The notes under the pieces are model-generated. The model searched no databases, was not told the DNA's origin, and worked only from the letters and a program-made list of their open reading frames with translations. A DNA stretch of 64,000 nucleotides from JAJDOD01 sp039024895 (GTDB taxonomy: Bacteria; Pseudomonadota; Alphaproteobacteria; Rhodobacterales; Rhodobacteraceae): the NCBI GenBank assembly GCA_039024895.1, contig JBCCPJ010000017.1:8539-72538 (forward strand). Direction: 5' to 3'. The position numbers and the translations under genes are program-made. Shown piece after piece: positions 35,296 to 43,933 of the stretch. Numbering within the stretch: the stretch's first letter is position 1; every line of letters starts with the position of its first letter.

Positions 35296-35679
35296 TTACT
35301 TGAGTTCAACCTCTGCGCCAGCTGCTTCCAGCTTCGCTTTGATCTCTTCGGCTTCCGCTTTCGGCGCGCCTTCCTTGACGGCTTTGCCACCAGCTTCGAC
35401 CAGGTCTTTTGCTTCCTTGAGGCCAAGACCTGTGATGCCGCGGACTTCCTTGATCACGTTGATCTTCTGTGCGCCAGCCGATTTGAGAATGACGTCAAAT
35501 TCGTCTTTCTCTTCTGCCGCATCGCCACCAGCGTCGCCGCCAGCCGGTCCCGCCATCATCACAGCGCCGCCAGCGGCGGGCTCGATGCCGTATTCATCCT
35601 TGAGGATGGTTTTCAGTTCTTGTGCTTCAAGAAGCGTGAGACCCACGATCTCTTCTGCAAGTTTCTTCAGATCAGCCAT
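35296..35679 (-). CDS. rplL: 50S ribosomal protein L7/L12
   Basis: This 127-residue protein forms the stalk of the large subunit and recruits translation factors. It has the N-terminal dimerisation helices (LAEEIVGLTLLEAQELKTILKDEYG), an Ala/Gly hinge (about 36-56) and the C-terminal domain with KINVIKEVRGITGLGLKEAKDLVE. It follows rplJ by 57 bases. In nearly all bacteria rpoB comes next; here a terminator and then icd (opposite strand) lie there. Confidence 0.98.
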   Translation of the reverse strand: MADLKKLAEEIVGLTLLEAQELKTILKDEYGIEPAAGGAVMMAGPAGGDAGGDAAEEKDEFDVILKSAGAQKINVIKEVRGITGLGLKEAKDLVEAGGKAVKEGAPKAEAEEIKAKLEAAGAEVELK

Positions 35680-35736
35680 TGTTCTGTTCCGTTTCCAAAT
35701 ATGTGTTCCAACGCGTGAGCTTTACCCACACAGGTC

Positions 35737-36255
35737 TCAAGCGGCTTCCGCGCGCTCTTCGACGGTTGAGAGAATGCTTGCGATGTTCGAAGCAGGTGCG
35801 CCAATCGCGCCAGCGATGTTCGAAGCAGGCGCGCCGAGGCAACCGGCGATAGAAGCAATGAGCTCCTCGCGCGATGGCATCGATGCGACGGCTTTTACAC
35901 CGGCAGGGTCGAGCGCCGTTTCACCCATAGACCCACCGAGGATGACAAGCTTGTCATTTCCTTTGGCGTATTTGTCCATAACCCTGGCCGCAGCCGTGGG
36001 GTCTTCAGAATAGGCGAAAACGGTCATGCCCGTCAGAAGGTCAGCCAAATGTGCATTCGGCTTTCCGTCAAGGGCGATCTTGGCAAGCCTGTTCTTGGCA
36101 ACGCGAACGGAACCTTCGGCTTCGCGCATTTGCGCCCGAAGGTCCTGCATCTCAGCAACCGTGAGACCTGCGTAATGGGCTACAACCACAACGCCAGAGC
36201 TTTCGAAGATTTGGCCGAGTTCGTCGACCACTTTTTCTTTCTGGGCTCTATCCAC
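35737..36255 (-). CDS. rplJ: 50S ribosomal protein L10
   Basis: L10 anchors L7/L12 to the ribosome and usually represses its own operon by binding the leader. The protein of 172 residues starts at GTG 36255 (VDRAQKEKVVDELGQIFESS), with TTGGAG upstream, as in relatives; an ATG further upstream lacks support. The C-terminus contains a duplicated GAPASNIA segment, seen also at the DNA level. rplK and rplA are not upstream; ubiB ends 367 bases before, on the same strand. Confidence 0.97.
   Translation of the reverse strand: MDRAQKEKVVDELGQIFESSGVVVVAHYAGLTVAEMQDLRAQMREAEGSVRVAKNRLAKIALDGKPNAHLADLLTGMTVFAYSEDPTAAARVMDKYAKGNDKLVILGGSMGETALDPAGVKAVASMPSREELIASIAGCLGAPASNIAGAIGAPASNIASILSTVEERAEAA
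35780..35835. repeat. Tandem duplication within rplJ
   Basis: A 23-base unit beginning GCGATGTTCGAAGCAGG occurs at 35780 and again at 35813, with one mismatch and an 11-codon offset. It encodes the repeated GAPASNIA stretch at the C-terminal end of L10, in the region that binds L7/L12. Similar Ala/Gly-rich repeats occur in other alphaproteobacterial L10 proteins. Confidence 0.75.
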
Positions 36256-36622
36256 AGTTTCACTCCAAGTATAGGAGGGTGACCCTCCCGGCTCATTCAC
36301 GGCAGGCGACATGCCAACCGAAGAGTCCTTACGGGTCCGTCAGGAATAGCGCCACCAAGGCTGTTGACCCCGGAACGAATTCGTCTGTTCCCGTCTCAGG
36401 CAGGGTTTATTCAGCAAGGCTGAACCCACCGTCTCGGACGAAATATCCGAGGCCAAAGCCCCGGACAGAGGGCGTATAGAGCACGTTTTCCGATTTGAGA
36501 AGGGGGTAATCCGCAGATCGCGCCAATATTCTTATCGCGAGTGCCCCTGTCATTGAAGGCTAGGTTGCTAAAGGGTCGGTCACGACTCTGATCCAGGCCC
36601 AAACCCGCTAACCGAACAGGCG
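36256..36622 (-). promoter_or_regulatory. rplJ leader and intergenic region
   Basis: These 367 bases hold no gene. In the rplJ direction there are several hairpins: CTCGGA with TCCGAG, TTCAGC with GCTGAA around a CTT loop, and GGAGGGT with ACCCTCC (36274-36288) only about 20 bases upstream of the GTG. This fits a structured L10 leader of the kind where L10-L7/L12 binds to repress translation, but I could not confirm the kink-turn. The promoter must lie here, as ubiB is upstream on the same strand. Confidence 0.6.
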
Positions 36623-38143
36623 CTAAAGTGTTCTTCCGAGCAGAAACGCCAAAGCCCCCACTGCCAGCACCACCATTAGTTCGCGCCGCCATTTCCGTGG
36701 CGGTGGTGGCGCCTTCGAGTTCGACTGCGCGATCAATGCCGCTTCTGCGTATTGCGGCAACTTGGGTCCAAAACGCGCAAGGATTCTTGCCGTTTGGACC
36801 ATGTCCCTTATCAGGGCCTTCGGGCCGATATTCTCCGCGATGTAACCTTCAACGACTGGTCGCGACACTTTCCAGATGTTGATATGTGGGTTGATGGAAC
36901 GGGCGACACCTTCGACAACAACCATGGTTCTTTGAAGCAATATGAGCTCGGTTCTGGTCTCCATCCCAAACTTCTCTGTAACCTCAAATAAATAGGCAAG
37001 GAGCCGCGCCATGGAAATGCGGCTGGCCTCCATACCGAATATGGGCTCGCCGACTGACCGCAAAGCGCGGGCAAATTCATCAACATCCTGGTCAGCGGGC
37101 ACATATCCTGCCTCAAAATGAACCTCCGCGACGCGACGATAATCCTTACGAATAAAGCCTATGAGGATTTCGGCGTAGACCCGCCGCGTGTAAGCATCGA
37201 TGCGCCCCATGATACCAAAGTCCAAGGCCACCAAAGTACCGTCTGGGGACAACTTGAGATTGCCCTGATGCATATCTGCGTGGAAGTAGCCATCGCGCAA
37301 GGCGTGGCTCAGAAAGGTCGTAAGTACCTTTTCTCCAAGCCGAACGGTGTCATGCCCATTTGCTTCAATAGCTTTGGGGTCCCCCAAGGGCAGCCCTTCA
37401 ACCCATTCGAGCGTCATCACACGCCGTGAAGAGAGCGCCCATTTCACCTCCGGCACTCGAAATCCGGTGTCATTCTTCGTGTTGGCCGCAAATTCCGCCG
37501 CGGCGGCTGTTTCGAGACGCAGGTCCAATTCGCCATTTACCACGCCTTCAAAGTGCTCAATGACATCCATCGGCCGCAGTCGGCGCGACCCCGGCGACAA
37601 AAGCTCGATCATGCGCGCCGCAAAGTAGAAGGCGTCGACATCACGGCGAAAGGCAACCTCAATCTTCGGGCGGAGAATTTTGACCGCGACATCCTCACCC
37701 GTATCCAGAAGGCGCGCGCGGTGGACTTGGGCAATCGACGCCGCTGCGACGGGCTCCGAGAACTCGGAAAAAATCGCTTCGACCGAGTGACCAAGTTCCT
37801 GCTCAACCATGGACTTTGCAACCGCCGTCGGGAACGCAGGCAGCTTGTCTTGCAGTACACGCAGTTGCTCGGCCAGGTCGGCGCCGACAACGTCGGGTCG
37901 CGTTGAGAGTATCTGTCCAAATTTGATGTAAGCGGGTCCGAGGGCGGTCAAAGCGCGGGTGACTGGTGGCTGTGCCGGGTCACCTTTAATGCCCAACCAC
38001 TTGAACGACCAACCGAGCACCCGAGCGGCGATGCGGAGTGGCGCCGGGGCGTCCATCGCCTCCAGAACCTGGCGCATGGCCCCAGTGCGTTCAAAAGTTG
38101 CGCCGGTTCTGATCAAGCGAAGAATGTTGTGCGGGCCGCGCAT
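36623..38143 (-). CDS. ubiB: Ubiquinone biosynthesis kinase-like protein UbiB
   Basis: UbiB is an atypical ABC1/ADCK-family ATPase required for ubiquinone synthesis. At 506 residues it has the KxGQ motif in AYIKFGQILSTRPDVV, an alanine-rich nucleotide loop (PVAAASIAQVHRA), the catalytic-like FHADMHQGNLKL and metal-binding ALDFGIMGR motifs. The C-terminus has one TM helix (LMVVLAVGALAFLLG) preceded by a basic region, which anchors it in the membrane. The ATG lies 3 bases after the ubiE stop, so the two are coupled. Confidence 0.96.
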   Translation of the reverse strand: MRGPHNILRLIRTGATFERTGAMRQVLEAMDAPAPLRIAARVLGWSFKWLGIKGDPAQPPVTRALTALGPAYIKFGQILSTRPDVVGADLAEQLRVLQDKLPAFPTAVAKSMVEQELGHSVEAIFSEFSEPVAAASIAQVHRARLLDTGEDVAVKILRPKIEVAFRRDVDAFYFAARMIELLSPGSRRLRPMDVIEHFEGVVNGELDLRLETAAAAEFAANTKNDTGFRVPEVKWALSSRRVMTLEWVEGLPLGDPKAIEANGHDTVRLGEKVLTTFLSHALRDGYFHADMHQGNLKLSPDGTLVALDFGIMGRIDAYTRRVYAEILIGFIRKDYRRVAEVHFEAGYVPADQDVDEFARALRSVGEPIFGMEASRISMARLLAYLFEVTEKFGMETRTELILLQRTMVVVEGVARSINPHINIWKVSRPVVEGYIAENIGPKALIRDMVQTARILARFGPKLPQYAEAALIAQSNSKAPPPPRKWRRELMVVLAVGALAFLLGRTL

Positions 38144-38146
38144 ATG

Positions 38147-38899
38147 TCAGAGCTTCCAGCCGGAATGGAGCGCGGCAATGCCCATCGACAGATTTCTGTA
38201 TTTGACCTGGCCGAACCCCGCTGCCCGGATCATCGAGGCAAAGCTCTCCTGATCCGGAAAGCGGCGGATGGATTCAACCAGATATTGGTAGCTTTCCCTA
38301 TCCCCAGCAATCGCCTGACCCATGCGCGGAATCACGTTGAACGAGTACAGATCGTAGAGCTTTTGCATGGCTTCGTTCGGTAATTGCGAAAACTCTAGCA
38401 CCATGAGGCGGCCGCCTGGTTTCAGGACGCGGTAGGCCTCTTCAAGGGCATCGCCGATACGGGTCACGTTACGGATACCGAAAGAAATCGTGTACGCGTC
38501 AAAGCTCTTATCCTCGAAAGGAAGGGCCATCGCATCACCGGTGATCCAGTCCATGCGATTGACGAACGCTTCGGCTTCAGCACGTTGCCGCCCTTCCACC
38601 AACATGGGCTCTGTCAAATCGACGACAACAGCCGTTGCGCCGGGGGCACGCTTCAGAAATCGGAACGCAATGTCCCCTGTACCGCCCGCAACGTCCAAAA
38701 GGCGTTGACCGTCGCGGGGCGCCAGCCAATCCATCATCGCGTCTTTCCAAAGGCGGTGCACACCTCCGGACATCACGTCATTCATGATATCGTAGCGGGA
38801 GGCAACGCTGGAGAATACGCCGTGGACGAGGCCGGACTTTTCGTCTTCCCTTACGGTTGAGGCACCAAAATGGGTGGTCTTGTTTTCTTCTTGGCTCAT
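38147..38899 (-). CDS. ubiE: Demethylmenaquinol/ubiquinone C-methyltransferase UbiE
   Basis: UbiE methylates the ring of the ubiquinone intermediate using S-adenosylmethionine. The 250-residue protein has the class I methyltransferase fold with the SAM loop LLDVAGGTGDIAFR and the UbiE signature YDIMNDVMSGGVHRLWK and RVLKPGGRLMVLEFS. It sits 3 bases ahead of ubiB in an operon and is divergent from mutM, with about 138 bases between the starts. Confidence 0.97.
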   Translation of the reverse strand: MSQEENKTTHFGASTVREDEKSGLVHGVFSSVASRYDIMNDVMSGGVHRLWKDAMMDWLAPRDGQRLLDVAGGTGDIAFRFLKRAPGATAVVVDLTEPMLVEGRQRAEAEAFVNRMDWITGDAMALPFEDKSFDAYTISFGIRNVTRIGDALEEAYRVLKPGGRLMVLEFSQLPNEAMQKLYDLYSFNVIPRMGQAIAGDRESYQYLVESIRRFPDQESFASMIRAAGFGQVKYRNLSMGIAALHSGWKL

Positions 38900-39037
38900 C
38901 TTTTTGCTTCTTTCGCCGCCGCTCCTTATACCGCGCGGAATAGTCGGAGCCAGCGCTTCTTATGTTCGGAAGGATGTTAATGCTCGAAGTGAGTGAAAGC
39001 AGTGTGGCGGGCGCATTCGCCGCAGGTCAGAAGCCCA

Positions 39038-39889
39038 ATGCCTGAGTTGCCCGAAGTCGAAACGGTTAAGAACGGTTTGCGACCAACCATGGAAAACGCT
39101 GTCATCGCCAGCGTTGACGTTAATAGACCAGATTTGCGCTGGCCGTTCCCGGATCGAATGAAGGAGCGACTTGAGAACGTCGCTGTAAAGAACCTCCGGC
39201 GCAGATCGAAATACATACTCGTCGACTTGTCGAGCAACGAGACACTTTTGATTCATCTTGGTATGTCCGGTCGTATCCTCATTTCTGGCGATCAGGTTGG
39301 GGCTTTCCATCATCCGCACCCCGCTCCCCAGAAACATGACCACGTGGTCTTTCATATGCAGTCTGGAGCGCGCATTACGTTCAACGATCCAAGGCGGTTC
39401 GGTGCCATGGATTTGATCGAGACTGCCGGTTTGGAAGATCACAAGTTGCTCCGTCAACTTGGTCCGGAACCCTTGAGTAACGCATTCAACGAAAGTTACC
39501 TGATTGAGAGCCTAAAGTCGCGCAGAACACCGATAAAGGCCGCTCTCCTCGATCAGAAATTGGTCGCTGGTCTGGGCAACATATACGTCTGTGAGGCGCT
39601 GTTTCGGGCTGGAATCTCTCCTTTGCGTAGGAGTGATCGCATTGCGGGGACGCGATTGGCAGAGTTAGTACCACACATAAGAGATGTGTTGAGAGAGGCC
39701 ATCGAAGCGGGAGGTTCGTCGCTCCGAGACTATCGAACCGCAGGTGGTGAACTTGGATACTTCCAGCACAGGTTTGCGGTATACGGTCAGGAAGGTGAAC
39801 AGTGTCGAAAGCCTGGCTGTGGCGGCAAAGTGAAGCGTATCGTTCAATCGGGCCGGTCGAGTTTCTACTGCAAGGGTTGTCAAAGATAA
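39038..39889 (+). CDS. mutM: Formamidopyrimidine-DNA glycosylase
   Basis: MutM (Fpg) excises 8-oxoguanine and nicks the abasic site. The 283-residue protein begins PELPEVETV after the start methionine, with the catalytic proline and glutamate. A helix-two-turn-helix segment includes LLDQKLVAGLGNIYVCEALF. The C-terminal zinc finger has Cys pairs in CRKPGCGG and FYCKGCQR. ATG 39038 is chosen because proline must follow the initiator; upstream in-frame sequence is not conserved. Confidence 0.97.
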   Translation: MPELPEVETVKNGLRPTMENAVIASVDVNRPDLRWPFPDRMKERLENVAVKNLRRRSKYILVDLSSNETLLIHLGMSGRILISGDQVGAFHHPHPAPQKHDHVVFHMQSGARITFNDPRRFGAMDLIETAGLEDHKLLRQLGPEPLSNAFNESYLIESLKSRRTPIKAALLDQKLVAGLGNIYVCEALFRAGISPLRRSDRIAGTRLAELVPHIRDVLREAIEAGGSSLRDYRTAGGELGYFQHRFAVYGQEGEQCRKPGCGGKVKRIVQSGRSSFYCKGCQR

Positions 39890-39953
39890 CTTGAACCCGC
39901 GTCCGTGACTGCTAAGCCTTTCGGTGGACCGTAACAGATGTGAGCGACAAACC

Positions 39954-40730
39954 ATGGCTTTTGAAACGATCATCGTCGAGACGGAAGAACATGTGACCAC
40001 CATCCGGCTAAACCGGCCGGACGCTCTGAATGCCATAAGTCAGACGATGATTCGCGAGCTTGCTGACGCTGTCACCGAAGCCTCTGGAAACGATAAGGTC
40101 CGCTGCATCATCCTGACGGGTTCGGACAAGGCATTTGCGGCGGGTGCCGACATCTCCGACATGGCAGAAATGAGCTTTGTCGATGCCTTTGGCCAAGATC
40201 TATTCACCGAGCCGTCTGAGCGTATTCTGCGTTGTCGCAAACCTATGATTGCAGCGGTATCGGGTTACGCGCTCGGCGGTGGATGCGAGCTGGCCATGAT
40301 GTGCGACTTCATTATTGCATCGGACACGGCAAAGTTTGGACAACCGGAGATTAACCTCGGTACTGTGGCCGGCTTAGGTGGCACCCAGCGTTTGACGCGA
40401 CTGGTCGGCAAATCAAAGTCAATGGACATGCACCTCACGGGCCGCTTCATGAATGCCGACGAAGCAGAACGCGCGGGTCTTGTCAGTCGTATTGTGCCTG
40501 CGAAGAAACTTATGGAAGAGGCACTGACGGCCGCGCATAAGATTGCTGAGAAGTCGGCACTTACCGCCATGGCTGTAAAGGAAGCAGTCAATCGCGCGGG
40601 AGAAGTGTCGCTGCGGGAAGGTCTGCTGTTTGAGCGTCGTTTGTTCCACTCCCTGTTTGCGACGGATGATCAATCTGAAGGCATGACGGCGTTCCTCGAG
40701 AAGCGCGAGGCGCAGTTTCGCGACAAATAG
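39954..40730 (+). CDS. Enoyl-CoA hydratase
   Basis: This 258-residue crotonase-family protein hydrates enoyl-CoA in beta-oxidation. It has the oxyanion-hole strand GSDKAFAAGADISDMAEM and the catalytic glutamates in GGGCELAMMCDFIIASDTAKFGQPEINLG. This fits short-chain enoyl-CoA hydratase more than an isomerase. ATG 39954 is the family start. It lies between mutM and rpsT, a neighbourhood common in Rhodobacterales and separate from the fatty-acid operon at the left end. Confidence 0.95.
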   Translation: MAFETIIVETEEHVTTIRLNRPDALNAISQTMIRELADAVTEASGNDKVRCIILTGSDKAFAAGADISDMAEMSFVDAFGQDLFTEPSERILRCRKPMIAAVSGYALGGGCELAMMCDFIIASDTAKFGQPEINLGTVAGLGGTQRLTRLVGKSKSMDMHLTGRFMNADEAERAGLVSRIVPAKKLMEEALTAAHKIAEKSALTAMAVKEAVNRAGEVSLREGLLFERRLFHSLFATDDQSEGMTAFLEKREAQFRDK

Positions 40731-40876
40731 GGGCTTCACAAGCGCTCGGAAACTTCTTATTTGCTCACCAGATATGCGTGTGGAGCCCGCTTAGGCTATG
40801 TTGTCTCTGACCGAATGGTTGGACGCGGAACCCTTGCGCTGACTAATTGGAACCGCTGATAGGAAGAGACACCACC

Positions 40877-41140
40877 ATGGCGAATACGCCCCAGTCCAAA
40901 AAACGTGCAAGACAGAATCTGCGCCGCCTTGACGTCAACAAGGCGCGACGCTCTCGGATCCGCACTTTCATCCGTAAAGTGGAAGAAGCCATCGCGTCTG
41001 GCGACCAAGATGCGGCTAAGGCCGCGCTTAAACAGGCCCAGCCAGAACTGATGCGCGGTGTCACCAAAGGTGTCTATCATAAGAACACGGCTGCTCGGAA
41101 AATGTCGCGACTCGCAGCGCGCGTAAAAGCGATCGGCTGA
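40877..41140 (+). CDS. rpsT: 30S ribosomal protein S20
   Basis: S20 binds 16S rRNA early in assembly of the small subunit. The 87-residue basic helical protein begins MANTPQSKKRARQ and ends with ARKMSRLAARVKA, as in the family. AGGAAGAG precedes the ATG. A strong terminator follows at 41159, so rpsT is probably a separate unit from the downstream rhodanese-dnaA genes. Confidence 0.97.
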   Translation: MANTPQSKKRARQNLRRLDVNKARRSRIRTFIRKVEEAIASGDQDAAKAALKQAQPELMRGVTKGVYHKNTAARKMSRLAARVKAIG

Positions 41141-41158
41141 CAATCGCTGTCAAGAATG

Positions 41159-41188
41159 ATCGCGCCGAAGCAGGCGCGATTTTTTTTT
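41159..41188 (+). terminator. Rho-independent terminator after rpsT
   Basis: ATCGCGCC pairs with GGCGCGAT around a GAAGCA loop and is followed by at least eight T. It begins 18 bases after the rpsT stop. Confidence 0.93.
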
Positions 41189-41341
41189 GGACTGGCTATC
41201 TCCATTGAGTTCGCTGAGCAATTTCTTCACGGCGTGGGATTCGGAAGACTGGCGCGCGGTGTCAAGTGCAAAGGGTTGTTGCGACGGCCCCTGCAACAAG
41301 CCAAGTTCACCATGCGATTCACGTCCTGGGGGGCAAGTTTC

Positions 41342-41791
41342 ATGGGCACGGGTGAGAGCCCGCCGGTCGGTCAAGTCGATCCGACAAAGGCGTGGCAAAT
41401 CATTGGAACAAACAGTTCCGCCCGGCTCATTGATGTCAGAACGCGTGCTGAATGGGCATTCGTAGGCGTTCCTGACATTACGGAATTGGCGCAAGAACCA
41501 CTCTTTGTTGAGTGGTCTCGCTATCCGGACATGTCCCTCAATCACGCGTTTGCGGAGGAAGTTGAGGCGGCCACTGGAAGTGATAGTTCCGGACCACTTC
41601 TCTTCATCTGTCGATCCGGCGCGCGATCCTTGAACGCGGCGACTAAGGTGGCTGATCATTTTGCGCGGAAAGGCGTTTCAGTCACTTGCTTGAACGTTGC
41701 TGAGGGGTTTGAGGGGGATTTGGACGCATCGGGACACCGGGGTGACCAAAATGGTTGGAAGGCCCGGGGGCTGGCTTGGCGCCAGTCTTAA
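41342..41791 (+). CDS. Rhodanese-like sulfurtransferase
   Basis: This 149-residue single-domain rhodanese has the signature ARLIDVRTRAEWAFVGVP and the active cysteine loop LLFICRSGARSLNAA; such proteins move sulfur as a persulfide. I start it at ATG 41342, as sequence upstream does not belong to the family, although an earlier ATG at about 41312 is possible. It ends 26 bases before dnaA, a neighbourhood common in Rhodobacterales. The physiological partner is unknown. Confidence 0.88.
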   Translation: MGTGESPPVGQVDPTKAWQIIGTNSSARLIDVRTRAEWAFVGVPDITELAQEPLFVEWSRYPDMSLNHAFAEEVEAATGSDSSGPLLFICRSGARSLNAATKVADHFARKGVSVTCLNVAEGFEGDLDASGHRGDQNGWKARGLAWRQS

Positions 41792-41817
41792 ACAGAAAAA
41801 GAAGTAGCGGGCCAAAT

Positions 41818-43185
41818 ATGACAAACGAAACTTGGGGTGAGATCCGTAAGGGTCTTCTGTCTGCAGTCGGAAAGAACAATTATGTAAACTGGATTGAACC
41901 GCTTGAGCTTGCTGGCTTGAACGGTGGAGTTGCAACGTTTTTTGTACCGACAAATTTTATGGGAAACTTGGTGTCGCGCAATTTTGGCGACCAAATTCAG
42001 AAGGTTCTACGGAACGCGGGCGAAGCTGTATCGCGGGTGGAGTTTTCGGTTCCGTCGCAACCTAAGCCGAATGCGAAACGCGTACCTTCCGCGCACAGCG
42101 AAGACGAAAAGGCGAAACCGGTGATGGTATCTGGCACAGACGAGGTGCCGGGCGCCCCAATCGACAATCGCTTTACCTTCGATACCTTTGTTGTCGGCAA
42201 ACCCAACGAGCTGGCCCACGCGGCCGCACGCCGTGTCGCCGAGGGTGGCCCTGCGACTTTCAACCCGTTCTTCCTCTATGGTGGCGTCGGTTTGGGCAAG
42301 ACACACTTGATGCACGCGATAGCTTGGGAACTTCGTAACCGTTCGCCCGAACTGACTGTCGTCTACCTCTCTGCCGAGCAGTTCATGTACCGTTTTGTAC
42401 AAGCGCTGCGCGACAAAGACATGATCGCGTTCAAACAACTGTTCCGTTCGGTCGATGTGCTTATGATTGACGATGTGCAATTCATCGCAGGCAAAGACGC
42501 GACCCAGGAAGAGTTCTTTCACACGTTCAACGCTTTGGTCGACCAGAACAAGCAGATCATCGTTAGCTCTGACCGCGCGCCGACGGACATCGACGGCATC
42601 GAAGACCGTATCGTCAGCCGCCTACAGTCCGGTTTGGTCGTTGATTTGCACCCAACGAACTACGAGTTGCGCCTTGGCATTCTTCAACAGAAGGTGGAGC
42701 AATTCTCCGAGCAGTTTCCGAACCTGGAAATCCAGGACGGTGTGTTGGAGTTTCTGGCCCATCGCATCTCCACAAACGTCCGTGTTCTCGAGGGGGCGTT
42801 GATGCGGCTTTTCGCTTTTGGTTCGCTCGTCGGGCGTGAAATCACGATGGAACTGACGCAAGACTGTCTTGCCGATGTCATTCGACACAGCGACCGAAAG
42901 ATCACCGTCGAGCAAATCCAGCGTAAAGTCAGCGAACACTATAACATCCGTCTTTCAGATCTGATTGGACCGAAACGCGTCCGCAACTTTGCGCGTCCAC
43001 GTCAGGTGGCCATGTATCTGTCAAAGCAGATGACGACGCGGTCCCTACCGGAGATCGGACGTCGCTTTGGGGGGCGGGATCACACCACTGTCATGCACGG
43101 GGTTCGCAAGATCGAGGAGCTTATGCAACAGGACAGCCAGATCGCCGACGACCTGGAAATGTTGCGCCGCGCCCTGGAGGCCTGA
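41818..43185 (+). CDS. dnaA: Chromosomal replication initiator DnaA
   Basis: DnaA binds and opens the replication origin. The 455-residue protein has domain I (1-80), a short linker, the AAA+ domain with Walker A GGVGLGKTH (155-163) and Walker B VLMIDDVQF (214-222), and domain IV with the DnaA-box recognition motif GGRDHTTVMH (about 418-427). ATG 41818 is the family start. The upstream rhodanese gene is the nearest neighbour and the exporter gene follows with a one-to-few base gap. I saw no cluster of TTATCCACA-like boxes nearby, so the origin is probably elsewhere. Confidence 0.98.
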   Translation: MTNETWGEIRKGLLSAVGKNNYVNWIEPLELAGLNGGVATFFVPTNFMGNLVSRNFGDQIQKVLRNAGEAVSRVEFSVPSQPKPNAKRVPSAHSEDEKAKPVMVSGTDEVPGAPIDNRFTFDTFVVGKPNELAHAAARRVAEGGPATFNPFFLYGGVGLGKTHLMHAIAWELRNRSPELTVVYLSAEQFMYRFVQALRDKDMIAFKQLFRSVDVLMIDDVQFIAGKDATQEEFFHTFNALVDQNKQIIVSSDRAPTDIDGIEDRIVSRLQSGLVVDLHPTNYELRLGILQQKVEQFSEQFPNLEIQDGVLEFLAHRISTNVRVLEGALMRLFAFGSLVGREITMELTQDCLADVIRHSDRKITVEQIQRKVSEHYNIRLSDLIGPKRVRNFARPRQVAMYLSKQMTTRSLPEIGRRFGGRDHTTVMHGVRKIEELMQQDSQIADDLEMLRRALEA

Positions 43186-43189
43186 TCTG

Positions 43190-43930
43190 CTGACGGAGTT
43201 TCTTCCTTGGCTGGTCATCGCTGCGGTTATCATAGGCATTGCGAAGGGTGGGCTTGCGTCGGCTTCGGCGCTCGCCGTCCCGTTCCTTGCGATTGTTATG
43301 AGCCCAATCCAGGCTGCGGCGCTGGCTCTACCGGTTTTGCTTGTCACGGACGTTGCGGCGCTATGGCTTTATCGTAAGGACTTCTCGAAAAGGAATGTCG
43401 CAATTCTATTGCCAGCGATGCTCGCTGGTATTGCTCTTGCGACAGTATTGGTGCCCTACACGCCTGAACCGATATTACTGGCTTTCACAGGTCTCATTGG
43501 GCTGTGGACGGTCGGACGCCGATGGTTTGGAAAGCATGCCCCAGCTCAGCAATCGCCGAAGGTGGCCCTCGGCCTCTTCTGGGGCACTGTCGCTGGCGTT
43601 ACAACATTCATTACGCATTCGGGCGCACCGCCGACCCAAGCGTATCTGCTACCCCAAAACTTGCCGCGTCTGATTTTTGCTGGGACCATGGCGATCACAT
43701 TTGCACTGGCAAACTTTGCGAAAATCCCAAGCTACTACGCGCTCGGGTATTTCGAAGGGCTTAACTGGGCGTTGATCGGTGGACTTGCCGTTGTTGGTAT
43801 TGCCAGCACGTTCCTTGGCAGATGGATGGTGAAAGCGATGTCGGACAAGGTCTACATGCGCATCATTGAAATGCTGCTTTTTGTCCTGTCCTGCATTCTC
43901 TTGACGAAAGCAGCTTTGACAGTTTCCTGA
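43190..43930 (+). CDS. TauE/SafE-family exporter (DUF81), apparent CTG start
   Basis: This roughly 246-residue inner-membrane protein has about seven to eight TM segments and matches the TauE/SafE (DUF81) family of putative sulfite or organosulfur exporters, with a GLASASALAVPFLAIV first half and AGTMAITFALANFAKIPSYY second half. No ATG, GTG or TTG lies in frame between the dnaA stop and the first TM; two CTG codons (43187, 43190) do, and GGAGG (43177-43181) precedes them at normal spacing. I therefore propose initiation at CTG. Starting at the first internal ATG would delete the first TM. It follows dnaA directly and is probably coupled to it. Confidence 0.85.
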   Translation: MTEFLPWLVIAAVIIGIAKGGLASASALAVPFLAIVMSPIQAAALALPVLLVTDVAALWLYRKDFSKRNVAILLPAMLAGIALATVLVPYTPEPILLAFTGLIGLWTVGRRWFGKHAPAQQSPKVALGLFWGTVAGVTTFITHSGAPPTQAYLLPQNLPRLIFAGTMAITFALANFAKIPSYYALGYFEGLNWALIGGLAVVGIASTFLGRWMVKAMSDKVYMRIIEMLLFVLSCILLTKAALTVS

Positions 43931-43933
43931 AGC

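Noticed and set aside
36411..36692. 93-residue ORF between ubiB and rplJ
   Set aside because: It overlaps the ubiB end, shows no domain and lies in the rplJ leader; composition is arginine- and glycine-rich.
40731..41817. Possible replication origin near dnaA
   Set aside because: By eye I saw no cluster of TTATCCACA-like boxes or AT-rich unwinding element in gaps next to rpsT, dnaA or dnaN.
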